Shown one piece after another: positions 8,618 through 17,856 of a DNA stretch of 46,185 nucleotides (the stretch's first letter is position 1; each line of letters begins with the position of its first letter). Source of the DNA: Dehalococcoidales bacterium. GTDB taxonomy: Bacteria > Chloroflexota > Dehalococcoidia > Dehalococcoidales > RBG-16-60-22. The translations under genes and the position numbers were made by a program. The stretch is from NCBI GenBank assembly GCA_028714335.1, contig JAQTMM010000006.1, forward strand, positions 1-46,185, given 5' to 3'. The notes under the pieces were generated by a model. The model was given only the letters and a program-made list of their open reading frames with translations. It was not told the origin of the DNA and made no database searches.

Positions 8618-8818
8618 ATGAACATATTTAAAATGTTTTTCAAGTGGAACGCAATGGTCATTATTAGCAAAATTCTCGGCGTAATTTTGATCATCGGGGA
8701 TGTTTGGTATGTTTGGCACCTTGGTTTTAACAGCACTACTTTTAGTGATTGGGCAACTACTTTATGGTTTATTGTTGTTGCTGTTATAGGTGCAATTCTT
8801 ATTTTTATATTCAAATAA
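8618..8818 (+). CDS. Small two-TM membrane protein, 66 aa
   Basis: Two hydrophobic segments; GGAG upstream of the ATG; preceded by a good promoter. Confidence 0.6.
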   Translation: MNIFKMFFKWNAMVIISKILGVILIIGDVWYVWHLGFNSTTFSDWATTLWFIVVAVIGAILIFIFK

Positions 8819-8880
8819 CATATAATATATGGGATAATAATTCATAATAAATCAATCCCAACAAAATACTACTTAATATG

Positions 8881-8909
8881 TTGACAGCTTTATTCTAAAT
8901 ATGTTAATC
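8881..8909 (+). promoter_or_regulatory. sigma70-like promoter for the acyl-CoA synthetase/Liv operon
   Basis: TTGACA-N17-TTAATC (or N18-TAATCT). Confidence 0.6.
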
Positions 8910-8918
8910 TAGTTTCAA

Positions 8919-9084
8919 ATGTCAGTCTATCATTACGAGTCAGGAAAACTTAACTTCATCTTTATCGGGCGCACCAGGGGTGCGCAGGGAGGTTTTGTTA
9001 GTTCGTAAATAGATTGGTAAGCTTAGTATAGCTGTAATTAGTTAGTTATCAATTACCTCCCCAAAATGCGGGAGGTATTTTTTT
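8919..9084 (+). promoter_or_regulatory. Candidate transcription-attenuation leader
   Basis: Hairpin GCGCACC-AGG-GGTGCGC (8969-8985), GGGAGGT (8987-8993), intrinsic terminator TACCTCCC-N8-GGGAGGTA-T7 (9054-9084), all before the ATG at 9095. Confidence 0.55.
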
Positions 9085-9094
9085 ATGGGTAATT

Positions 9095-11002
9095 ATGGGA
9101 AAAAGAGAAACAATACCACAGATAATTAAAGACAATGCCGCTAAGTGGGGCGACCGCACGGCGATGTCCATGAAGGCGTTCGGCATCTGGCGGCAGTATG
9201 GCTGGCAGGAGTATTACGACAATATCAAATACTTCTCGCTGGGGATGATAAGCCTGGGGTTAAAGCGCGGCGACGTAGCGGCAATTATAGGGGACAATGA
9301 GCCGCAGTGGTTCTGGGCGGAGTTTGCCGTCCAGGCAGCGGGGGGAGTTGCTACCGGCATCTATGTTGATTCTGTGCCTTCCGAAGTCAAATATACAGCC
9401 ACCCACAGCGACGCCAAATTCGCCATTGTCAACGACCAGGAGCAGACGGACAAGTTCCTGGAAATTAAACCCGAACTGCCGCTCCTCAAGAAAATTATTT
9501 ACTGGGACGCCAAGGGGCTGCGCAATTATGACGACCCGATAATCATCAGCTTCGATGAAGTGATAAATCTGGGTAAAGAATATGAAAAGAAACATCCCGG
9601 CTTATTTGATAAAAACGTGGACGCCGGCAAGGGCGACGACGTAGCATTTATCTACTACACCTCCGGCACGACAGGTTTGCCCAAGGGGGCAATGCTGACC
9701 CACCGCGCTTTGATAACCACCTCCCAGGGATTTGTAAACCGCTATCCACTGAATGAAAACGACAACCTTATATCCAACTTCCCGGCGGCGTGGGTGGGGG
9801 ACAGCTATTTTGCCACCATACCGCACCTGCTGACCGGCGCGATGCTTAACTTCCCGGAAGAGCCGGAAACAATCGCCGAAGACACGCGAGAAGTCGGGCC
9901 TAACTTTGTAATCTACGGGCCGCGGCAGTGGGAGGGGCTGGTCAGCGAGATACAGGTAAAGATGCTGGACGCTTACTGGCTGAAACGATTGACTTATAAG
10001 CTGTTCCTACCGGTAGGACATAAGATTGCCGATATGAAATTCGAGGGGAAGACGCCCAACTTTTTCTGGAAAGCGTTACATTACTTAGCCTACCTGGCGC
10101 TGTTCCGCCCGCTTAAAGACCGGCTGGGCTTAAGCAAGGTAAGGTTCGCGGTAACAGGCAGCTCGGTGTTAAGCCTGGATACCTTCAGGCTCATTCACGC
10201 CATCGGCGTGGAGCTGCGGCAGTGCTATGCCAGCACCGAAGCCGGATTGATATCGTCCCACGGCAAGGGCGAAATCAAGTTTGAAAGCGTGGGCCGCCCG
10301 GCGCTGGGCACTTCATTAAGAATCACTAAAGAAGGCGAACTGCTGGTCACCAGCAACTGCATGTTCACCGGCTATCACAAGGATAAAGAAAAAACGGCGG
10401 TGACGCTGATTGACGGATGGTGCCACACCGGCGACGCCGTCAACCTTAATGAACAGGGGCATATCATTTTCATGGACCGGCTGGAACACATGGGTATTTT
10501 AAAATCGGGCGCCAAGTACGCGCCGCAGTACATCGAGGGGCGTTTGAGGTTTAGCCCATACATTAAAGACGCCATGGTCATCGGGGGAAAAGATAAGGAC
10601 TTCGTCTCCGCTATCGTTAATATAGACTTTGCGATGGTGGGAAAATGGGCGGAGCGCAACCGTATTCCTTATACGACCTTCGTTGACCTTTCACAGAAAA
10701 ATCAGGTTGCGGATTTGGTGAAACAGGATTTAGACCGCGTCAACGGCTACCTGCCGGAACAATCTCGCGTGCAGAAATTCGTGCTGCTGCATAAAGAGTT
10801 CGACCCGGATGAAGCCGAACTGACGCGCACCAGAAAATTGAGGCGCGAGTTCATGGAGCAGCGCTACAAAGAATTGATTGACGCTTTATACAGCGGCAAA
10901 GATAAGATAAACGTCGAGGCACCGGTGACTTACCGCGACGGGCGCAAAGGCACAGTAACGACCGGCATTAACATCAGAAACACTAGAGGAGAAGCAGGTT
11001 AA
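9095..11002 (+). CDS. AMP-dependent long-chain acyl-CoA synthetase (FadD15/FAA1-like)
   Basis: YYTSGTTGLPKGAMLTHRAL and WCHTGDAVNLNEQGHIIFMDRLEHMGILKSG motifs. Confidence 0.92.
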   Translation: MGKRETIPQIIKDNAAKWGDRTAMSMKAFGIWRQYGWQEYYDNIKYFSLGMISLGLKRGDVAAIIGDNEPQWFWAEFAVQAAGGVATGIYVDSVPSEVKYTATHSDAKFAIVNDQEQTDKFLEIKPELPLLKKIIYWDAKGLRNYDDPIIISFDEVINLGKEYEKKHPGLFDKNVDAGKGDDVAFIYYTSGTTGLPKGAMLTHRALITTSQGFVNRYPLNENDNLISNFPAAWVGDSYFATIPHLLTGAMLNFPEEPETIAEDTREVGPNFVIYGPRQWEGLVSEIQVKMLDAYWLKRLTYKLFLPVGHKIADMKFEGKTPNFFWKALHYLAYLALFRPLKDRLGLSKVRFAVTGSSVLSLDTFRLIHAIGVELRQCYASTEAGLISSHGKGEIKFESVGRPALGTSLRITKEGELLVTSNCMFTGYHKDKEKTAVTLIDGWCHTGDAVNLNEQGHIIFMDRLEHMGILKSGAKYAPQYIEGRLRFSPYIKDAMVIGGKDKDFVSAIVNIDFAMVGKWAERNRIPYTTFVDLSQKNQVADLVKQDLDRVNGYLPEQSRVQKFVLLHKEFDPDEAELTRTRKLRREFMEQRYKELIDALYSGKDKINVEAPVTYRDGRKGTVTTGINIRNTRGEAG

Positions 11003-11005
11003 GTT

Positions 11006-11890
11006 ATGGACCAGCTTTTACAGTACGTCATCACAGGCTTATCGGTAGGGATGGTTTATGCCCTGATTGCGCTGGGCTTTGTGCTGATATGGAAATCAAG
11101 CAGCGTGGCAAACCTGGCGCTGGGGCAGATAGTTTTACTGTCCTCGTGGTTTACGTACTCGATGCTGGTGCAGGCTAACCTGCCGCCGATTGTCGCTTTA
11201 CCCATCGTTATTATTTTTGCGCTGTGCCTGGGGTGGGTGATAGAGCGTTTCGCGTTACGGCCCCTCATCGCCCAACCGATACTATCGCTTATTGCTGTAA
11301 CGCTGGGGATAGGCTATTTCATCGAAGGTGTTATTACATTTATCTGGCCGTGGAGTGTGGACGCGCTGCCGACGCTGTTCCCTCAGGAAGTCGTACACAT
11401 CGGGCCGGCGGTAATTTCACAGGAATATCTCTGGGTAATCGGTATTTGCCTGGCGGTATTCGTTTTACTGACGCTTTTCTTCCGCTTCCACAGGATGGGC
11501 GTGGCGATGCGCGCCACTGCCGACGACCAGATGGCGGTGCAGGCCTGCGGCATACCGGTAACCAGGGTATTTTCCATGTCATGGATGCTGGCATGCGTTG
11601 TGGCGGCCATCGGCGGCGTGCTGATTTCCAGCATCGGCGGCATAACGCACGGGCTGGTGAATACCGGGCTTAAAGCTTTCTCCGTAGTCATTTTGGGCGG
11701 TCTGGATTCATTCGTCGGTGCGCTGGTTGCCGGACCGATTATCGGTTTGCTGGAAACGCTGGGAGGCGGCTACCTGACGCCATATATGTGGGGCGGCGTC
11801 AGAGATGTTATACCATTCATCATCATTATCATCGTCATGGTGATTAAGCCATTCGGGTTATTCGGCGAGAAGAGGATAGAGAGGATATAG
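11006..11890 (+). CDS. Branched-chain amino acid-type ABC transporter permease LivH family
   Basis: Hydrophobic; GLSVGMVYALIALGFVLIWKSSSVANLALGQ and VVILGGLDSFVGALVAGPIIGLLE signatures. Confidence 0.92.
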   Translation: MDQLLQYVITGLSVGMVYALIALGFVLIWKSSSVANLALGQIVLLSSWFTYSMLVQANLPPIVALPIVIIFALCLGWVIERFALRPLIAQPILSLIAVTLGIGYFIEGVITFIWPWSVDALPTLFPQEVVHIGPAVISQEYLWVIGICLAVFVLLTLFFRFHRMGVAMRATADDQMAVQACGIPVTRVFSMSWMLACVVAAIGGVLISSIGGITHGLVNTGLKAFSVVILGGLDSFVGALVAGPIIGLLETLGGGYLTPYMWGGVRDVIPFIIIIIVMVIKPFGLFGEKRIERI

Positions 11891-11891
11891 C

Positions 11892-12950
11892 ATGAGTCTG
11901 CCGTGCGGCATAAGAAACTATAATTACGCGCAGGATATGGCTATCTTCCGCACCAAGACGCACTGGGGGATGCTGATTGTATTCCTGGTGCTGCTGTTTA
12001 CCGTACCGCCGTTAACGTTTAATCACCTGTGGCTGAATACGGTCAACACCATCGGTATTACACTGATTGCTACGCTGGGTCTCAACATACTGGTAGGGTA
12101 TTGCGGGCAGTTATCCATCGGGCATGCGGGGTTCATCGCAGTGGGGGCGTATACCTCGGCGATATTAACCAACCGCTTCGATATGCCTTTCTTAGTCGGG
12201 CTAATTGCGGCTGGTGTGGTTGCCGGCTGTGTGGGCATTATCTTCGGTCTGCCGTCGGTGAGAGTGAAGGGGTTTTACCTGGCGATTACCACGATTGCCG
12301 CACAATTTATCATTATATGGGTTATCAACCATTGGGGCTTGACGGGCGGCTTCGAGGGTATTTCTGTGCCTTACGCGTCCATCGGTGGGCTGGTCTTTGA
12401 CAGCGACGTCAAGCAATTCTACTTGGTGATGGTGATTGTGTTAATGGCGGTGTTCGTTGCCAAGAACCTGATGAGGACCAAAGTAGGGCGGGCTTTTATA
12501 GCTATCCGTGATAACGACCTTGCCGCTGAGGTGATGGGCATTAATGTTAATTATTACAAGCTGCTGGCGTTCTTTATCGGTTGCTTCTTTGCGGGTATAG
12601 CCGGGGCGTTACTGGCGCATACAACTTACTACTTGAATGCAGAGCAGTTCAGTTTTACGGATTCTATTTTATATATAGGAATGATAATCATCGGCGGGTT
12701 AGGCACAACGATTGGACCGATGCTGGGCGTAACGCTGGTTAAAATCATCCAAAAGGTGCTGCTGCCGATTTATATGGTGCCGTGGCTGGAAAACTCCATT
12801 ACCAGCCTGCCGGCAGGCTTTGCCACCGGTCTGGCACCAATTGTATTTGGGTTGATTATCGTGCTGTTCCTGATACTCGAACCAAGGGGCCTGGCACACC
12901 GCTGGAATTTATTTAAAGCCGCATACCGTTTGTGGCCGTTTTCATATTAG
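11892..12950 (+). CDS. ABC transporter permease LivM family
   Basis: GYCGQLSIGHAGFIAVGAYTSAILTNRF and GRAFIAIRDNDLAAEVMGINVNYYKLLAF signatures. Confidence 0.92.
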   Translation: MSLPCGIRNYNYAQDMAIFRTKTHWGMLIVFLVLLFTVPPLTFNHLWLNTVNTIGITLIATLGLNILVGYCGQLSIGHAGFIAVGAYTSAILTNRFDMPFLVGLIAAGVVAGCVGIIFGLPSVRVKGFYLAITTIAAQFIIIWVINHWGLTGGFEGISVPYASIGGLVFDSDVKQFYLVMVIVLMAVFVAKNLMRTKVGRAFIAIRDNDLAAEVMGINVNYYKLLAFFIGCFFAGIAGALLAHTTYYLNAEQFSFTDSILYIGMIIIGGLGTTIGPMLGVTLVKIIQKVLLPIYMVPWLENSITSLPAGFATGLAPIVFGLIIVLFLILEPRGLAHRWNLFKAAYRLWPFSY

Positions 12951-13025
12951 GTTAAGGAGGAAGGGAAGATGTAACGATGTTTAGGAATTATCATCGGCAA
13001 GTAATAAATGTTTATGGGAGGAACG

Positions 13026-14300
13026 ATGAAAAATAAAAAACTGCTGATAATTAATAGTATCATCTGTGTGGCGTTATTAGTGGTTGCCTTACCTTTCTTA
13101 AGCGCTTGCGGCGGCGGTGAAGACACTGCCGGCAAAACACTCAAGGTAGGCATCATGACGCCCACAACCGGCATTGCCGCAGAAAAAGGCGTACCTCTAC
13201 GTGACGCTAACATGGACTGCATCGCGTATATCAACACTGAGCTTGGTGGCATCAACGGCTACCAGATTGAAGCTATCAATCTGGACAGCCAGTATAAAGC
13301 CGACCAGGCAGTGACGAACATCAACCAGTTCATGGACCAGGGCTGTCTCTTTTTCACGACATCAGCTTCGGCAGAAATGAGCTGGGTCCAGGAAATAGCC
13401 AACCGCGCCGGTTTCCCCGGTTTGGTATGCTATTCTTCTCCCAGCAACTACCATCCGCCACAGCACATCTACGGCCAGATGCCGGACTACGGCGATGACT
13501 GGACAGCTTTTGCTCAGTATTACCTGGATAACATCTGGCAAGGCACCGGCAAACCCAAGATGGCATTAATGCTGCTTAACAACTCCACCGGCGCCGGCGC
13601 CAAGAACGCCGCTATGGCAATGGCCGATGCTATGGGCATAGAAATCATCGCTATGGAAGAGCACGCTGCCACCACTATCTCGGAAATGGAATCGTTGACC
13701 CGTGTTAGTGCGATGAATCCCGACGTCATCTACATCTCGTCCACACCACAGCCGACGTCGATTATCATCAAAGAAGCCAAAAACATCGGTCTTTATCCCA
13801 ATGTAACCATCGGCGTCTGCCATGCCGCGATGACCAAGGCACTGGTTGACCTCGGCGGCGCGGACATCATCGAAGGCGTTTATGGCGTGTTCCCGACCAT
13901 CGTCAGCTGGGACGAAGACGCTCCGGCTGTAGTCAAGATGAAGGAATATGCGCAGAATCTGCATCCTAACGATGTCAACAACGGCGACTACATCGCCGCC
14001 TGGGCGCAGAGCCTGATTATTGCCGAGATTCTCCGGAAGACTCTGGATGCCGTCGGCTACGACGTGCTAGCCAAGGGTGATGCCGAGTCCTGGGCTGCTA
14101 TTGAACAATACGGCTTCCAGGGGTTAGACGGCTACGATGTGGGCGGACTGCAGAGTCCGGTCAACTACGTCGCTGGCGACAACCGACTGGGCAAATCACT
14201 GCGTATCAACCGTGTGACTAACGGAGTCATTACCGCCATTACCGGCTGGGTTGAAGCTCCGCTAATCAAATACGAAGACTACGACTGGTTCGGCAACTAA
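13026..14300 (+). CDS. Liv-type substrate-binding lipoprotein (periplasmic binding protein, LivK-like)
   Basis: Signal peptide plus lipobox LSAC; KVGIMTPTTGIAAEKGVPLRDA; SD ggagg before the ATG at 13026 (ORF track starts at 13008). Confidence 0.92.
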   Translation: MKNKKLLIINSIICVALLVVALPFLSACGGGEDTAGKTLKVGIMTPTTGIAAEKGVPLRDANMDCIAYINTELGGINGYQIEAINLDSQYKADQAVTNINQFMDQGCLFFTTSASAEMSWVQEIANRAGFPGLVCYSSPSNYHPPQHIYGQMPDYGDDWTAFAQYYLDNIWQGTGKPKMALMLLNNSTGAGAKNAAMAMADAMGIEIIAMEEHAATTISEMESLTRVSAMNPDVIYISSTPQPTSIIIKEAKNIGLYPNVTIGVCHAAMTKALVDLGGADIIEGVYGVFPTIVSWDEDAPAVVKMKEYAQNLHPNDVNNGDYIAAWAQSLIIAEILRKTLDAVGYDVLAKGDAESWAAIEQYGFQGLDGYDVGGLQSPVNYVAGDNRLGKSLRINRVTNGVITAITGWVEAPLIKYEDYDWFGN

Positions 14301-14325
14301 ACAAAATAGCATTATCCCTCTTGAT

Positions 14326-14386
14326 GAGTGAGGTGGAGAATCCGTCTTCCTTCAGGGTAAAAGATTACGGATTCTTCACTTCGCTC
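14326..14386. repeat. Long imperfect stem-loop (REP-like) between livK-like and livF-like genes
   Basis: GAGTGAGGTGGAGAATCCGT (14326-14345) pairs with ACGGATTCTTCACTTCGCTC (14367-14386), about 20 positions with a few mismatches or G-U pairs. Confidence 0.75.
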
Positions 14387-14423
14387 TGATTAACTTTGTG
14401 TTATAGTAAAAAGGTTAAAAGCA

Positions 14424-15215
14424 ATGCTAAAACTGAACAACATAGAAGTCACCTATCTCAACGTCATCAGGGTGCTGCACGGCGTATCGCTGGCAGTAGA
14501 AGACGGTGCGATTATCGCTTTACTGGGGGCGAACGGAGCGGGGAAAAGCACCACCCTTAAGGCGATATCGGGGCTGCTGCATATAGAAGAGGGCGAAGTA
14601 ACCGACGGCACCATCGAGTGGAACAACGATAGAATAGATAGGAAAAACGCCGAATACATAGGCAAACTTGGAATTATCCAGGCGCTGGAAGGGCGGCATG
14701 TCTTCGAGCACCTGACCACCGAGGAAAACCTGCTGGTGGGGGCGCATAACCGCCACAGCCGCGGTAGTGTTAAGACCGACCTGGATATGGTTTACGATTA
14801 CTTCCCGCGGTTAAAGGAGCTAAAACGCAACACGGCAGGTTATCTTTCCGGCGGCGAGCAGCAGATGCTGGTCATCGGACGGGCAATGATGGCACGACCC
14901 AAACTCATGATGCTCGATGAGCCGTCCCTGGGGCTGGCGCCATTACTCGTCGAGGAAATATATAATATCATCAAGCGGTTCAATACCGAGAGCAAGACGT
15001 CCGTACTATTGGTGGAGCAGAACGTCCGCATCGCCTTAAGCATAGCCAACTACGGATACGTCATGGAGAACGGGCGCATCGTGCTGGACGGCTCTGCCGA
15101 CTTTTTGAAAAACAACGAGGACGTCAAAGAATTTTACATGGGTCTTTCTACGGTAGGCACCAAGAAAAGCTACCGCGATGTGAAACATTATAAGAGGAGA
15201 AAGAGATGGCTGTAG
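14424..15215 (+). CDS. ABC transporter ATP-binding protein LivF family
   Basis: Walker A GANGAGKST, signature LSGGEQQML, Walker B LMMLDEPSLGLAP. Confidence 0.93.
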   Translation: MLKLNNIEVTYLNVIRVLHGVSLAVEDGAIIALLGANGAGKSTTLKAISGLLHIEEGEVTDGTIEWNNDRIDRKNAEYIGKLGIIQALEGRHVFEHLTTEENLLVGAHNRHSRGSVKTDLDMVYDYFPRLKELKRNTAGYLSGGEQQMLVIGRAMMARPKLMMLDEPSLGLAPLLVEEIYNIIKRFNTESKTSVLLVEQNVRIALSIANYGYVMENGRIVLDGSADFLKNNEDVKEFYMGLSTVGTKKSYRDVKHYKRRKRWL

Positions 15216-16477
15216 GCGAGTATTACGATAAACTGGAAACAATGCCGCAGGCAAAGCGCCAGCAACACCTCGATAAAGCGCTGCGGGAACAGGTCGCGTA
15301 CGCTTACCAGCATTCTCCTGCCGTAAAAAAATCATTTGATAAAGCCGGCGTAAAGCCCGGTGACATTAAGACTACCAAAGACTTGGAGAAACTACCGATT
15401 ATCCGCAAGACGGACCTGCTGGAGATGCAGAAAGCCGATTTGCCTTATGGGGGCGTGTTGGGGTCGGCTAAAGAGGATGTGGAGCGGATATTCATCTCCC
15501 CGGGTCCGATATACGAGATTCAGCCTTCTACCTGCAAGTGGTTTGCGAAAGCGTTCTGGGCGGCGGGATTCCGGAAGGGCGACGTCGTTATTAACACGTT
15601 TACTTATCATATGTCGCCAGCGGGTATTTTGTTTCACGAAGCCATCAAGGACTGCGGGGCGACGGTAGTGGTGGCAGGGACTGGGAATACCGACCTGCAG
15701 ATACAGATAATGAAGGAACTCAAGGTTACTGGGTTCGTGGGGACACCCAGCTTTCTTAATACGATTATCAAACGCGCCGAAGAAATGGGGCATAACATCA
15801 AGAAAGAACTTGACATAAAGCGAGCATGGTTTACCGGTGAGATGCTGGCGCCATCACTGCGGAAGACTTTTGAAGAAGATTACGATATAGACACCTACCA
15901 GACTTACGCGGTAACGGAGCCGGGCGGCGCTATAGCCTATGAATGTAAAGAGAAGAACGGTATGCACCTGATGGACGAATATGTCACCGAAATAGTGGAC
16001 CCGGAAACAGGGAAGCAGTTAGGACCCGGAGAAGTGGGGGAGATAGTCACTACGCAGCTCCACAATCCAAATTGGGGCTTGATACGCTTTGGGACGGGTG
16101 ATTTATCGTCTTACGAGGCGGAACCGTGTAAATGCGGCCGTACAGCGTATCGTATCATGGGCATCGTCGGTAGGGCAGGGGACGCGGTTAAGGTGCGGGG
16201 AATGTTCATCGTAGCAAAACAGGCGGAGCAGGCTATAAAAGGCTTCCCACAGATAGATAAATACCAGCTAATCGTCTGGCGTAAAGAACACCGCGACGAG
16301 ATGACGCTTAAGTGCGAGCTGAAAGATAAGACTGTTGACCAGAATAGGCTAGCAGTTGACATAAATAGTAAATTTCAGGATATCTGCCGCATTAAGATAG
16401 ACCACTTTGAATACGTCAGCCCGGGTACAATCGGGGAAAAGGCGGAGGGGATTAAAGATGAGCGGAAGTGGGAGTAG
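15206..16477 (+). CDS. Phenylacetate-CoA ligase-like adenylate-forming enzyme (PaaK family)
   Basis: YAYQHSPAVKKSFDKAGV, YAVTEPGGAIAYECKEKNGMHL, RIMGIVGRAGDAVKVRGMFI. ATG overlaps the livF end by 10 nt. Confidence 0.9.
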   Translation: MAVGEYYDKLETMPQAKRQQHLDKALREQVAYAYQHSPAVKKSFDKAGVKPGDIKTTKDLEKLPIIRKTDLLEMQKADLPYGGVLGSAKEDVERIFISPGPIYEIQPSTCKWFAKAFWAAGFRKGDVVINTFTYHMSPAGILFHEAIKDCGATVVVAGTGNTDLQIQIMKELKVTGFVGTPSFLNTIIKRAEEMGHNIKKELDIKRAWFTGEMLAPSLRKTFEEDYDIDTYQTYAVTEPGGAIAYECKEKNGMHLMDEYVTEIVDPETGKQLGPGEVGEIVTTQLHNPNWGLIRFGTGDLSSYEAEPCKCGRTAYRIMGIVGRAGDAVKVRGMFIVAKQAEQAIKGFPQIDKYQLIVWRKEHRDEMTLKCELKDKTVDQNRLAVDINSKFQDICRIKIDHFEYVSPGTIGEKAEGIKDERKWE

Positions 16478-16480
16478 AGG

Positions 16481-17332
16481 TTAGCCTTTTTCTTCGCCCA
16501 AATAGGCGGCAATAACCTTAGGATTATTCTTGATTTCTTCCGGCGTGCCCTCGGCAATCTTCTTGCCAAAGTCCAGCACAATAATGCGGTCGGCGATGTC
16601 CATGACCACGCCCATATCATGCTCCACGAGAACGATGCAGGAAACACCGTCACGTAATACCGGCGTATCCGGGTAGGTGACGCCCTGACCCTCAAAGATA
16701 TCAATAATAAAGCGGGCGATGTCTTCTTTTTCCTCAAGGTTCATGCCGGCCATCGGCTCGTCCAGCAGGAGAACCTTAGGCTCCAGGGCTAAAGCGCGCC
16801 CCAGTTCAACGCGTTTGCGCATACCGTAAGGCAGGACGCCGACGGTCTGCTTGCGGATAGGCTCGATTTCCAGGAAGTCGATAATGTCTTCCACGGTCTT
16901 GCGGTGTTCAATTTCCTCTTTATGCGCCCAACCAAAGTAGAGGGCGGAGGTGATGGGATTCTGCTTCATCAGAACATGGCGGGCGGCCAGAATGTTATCC
17001 AGCGTGCTCAAGCCGGTGTATAGCTCAATGTTCTGGAAGGTGCGGGCGAGGCCCAGTTGGGCGGCTTTATCGGGGCGGATGCGGGTAATGCGCTTGCCGT
17101 CAAATGTGATTTCGCCTTGCTGGGGCTTATAGAAACCGTTGATACAATTTAAGAGGCAGGTCTTGCCGGCGCCGTTGGGCCCGATAATCGCCAGAATCTC
17201 TTTATCATGGACATCAACGTTAATATTAACCAGGGACTTTACGCCGCCAAAGGTCAGCGAAAGGTGGCTTATCTTGATCCTGGTCTTCTTGACGGCCTTC
17301 TTTTTGGGGGCAGTTTTCTTAGTCGTCGTCAT
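16481..17332 (-). CDS. ABC transporter ATP-binding protein LivG family
   Basis: Walker A GPNGAGKT, LARTFQNIELYTGLSTLDNI (LivG-type), LLLDEPMAGMNLEEKEDIARFI. Confidence 0.93.
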   Translation of the reverse strand: MTTTKKTAPKKKAVKKTRIKISHLSLTFGGVKSLVNINVDVHDKEILAIIGPNGAGKTCLLNCINGFYKPQQGEITFDGKRITRIRPDKAAQLGLARTFQNIELYTGLSTLDNILAARHVLMKQNPITSALYFGWAHKEEIEHRKTVEDIIDFLEIEPIRKQTVGVLPYGMRKRVELGRALALEPKVLLLDEPMAGMNLEEKEDIARFIIDIFEGQGVTYPDTPVLRDGVSCIVLVEHDMGVVMDIADRIIVLDFGKKIAEGTPEEIKNNPKVIAAYLGEEKG

Positions 17333-17574
17333 TTCTTTTTCATCAATTCGTCGCGGTATTGTGGTAATTTGGAGCAGGAGGCTTCTTTACATAATATTGT
17401 AACGCCTTTCTGCTTGTTCTTCTTCTTGATTTCTTCAGATGTCTCTTTGGTGGGTTTAGTGTACTTCTGTACGCCGGTGCATTTAGCCGTGCCATCGCCG
17501 TTAACGATAATTGTTACTTCATCGTCAACATCTTCACAATAAATTGTGGTAGCGGTAACTTCCCAGTCAACCAT
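17329..17574 (-). CDS. Small Cys-containing conserved-looking protein upstream of livG
   Basis: MVDWEVTATTIYCEDVDDEVTIIVNGDGTAKCTG...; stop overlaps the livG start (ATGA). The ORF track begins at 17610 (TTG); start uncertain. Confidence 0.6.
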   Translation of the reverse strand: MVDWEVTATTIYCEDVDDEVTIIVNGDGTAKCTGVQKYTKPTKETSEEIKKKNKQKGVTILCKEASCSKLPQYRDELMKKK

Positions 17575-17683
17575 ACATTTTATATTACAATTAATCGTAA
17601 AGTAATTCAAACGTTGTTGCTTGATATTAAGAGGTCAAAAAGTTAAAATATTAGTTGTGGCGGGGCGGCGGATAAAAGCAAGC

Positions 17684-17755
17684 GGGCTCGTAGCTCAGCG
17701 GCAGAGCGGACGGCTCATAACCGTTTGGTCCCAGGTTCGAACCCTGGCGAGCCCA
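17684..17755 (+). tRNA. tRNA-Met-type (anticodon CAT), CCA encoded
   Basis: GGGCTCG/CGAGCCC acceptor, anticodon arm GACGG-CTCATAA-CCGTT, T-arm CAGGTTCGAACCCTG. The paired G1-C72 argues against initiator; elongator Met versus Ile2 is not resolved. Confidence 0.93.
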
Positions 17756-17786
17756 CCATTAACTCCACAGATTTTCAAATGAAGCC

Positions 17787-17802
17787 CTGTAATCAAAATC
17801 TG
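17787..17802 (+). repeat. Left arm of a 16-bp inverted repeat
   Basis: CTGTAATCAAAATCTG; exact reverse complement at 18939-18954. Confidence 0.85.
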
Positions 17803-17856
17803 ACGACATAATCGTATTGCCCCATGGTTCTATAATAAGATGGACGAGAATTTTGC

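Noticed and set aside
8408-8814. Two overlapping minus-strand ORFs (103 and 70 aa)
   Set aside because: Antisense to the thioesterase and to the 66-aa membrane protein, which has a good promoter and SD on plus.
11224-11673. 149-aa plus-strand ORF in an alternative frame of livH
   Set aside because: Overprinted on a clear LivH coding frame with no supporting start signals.
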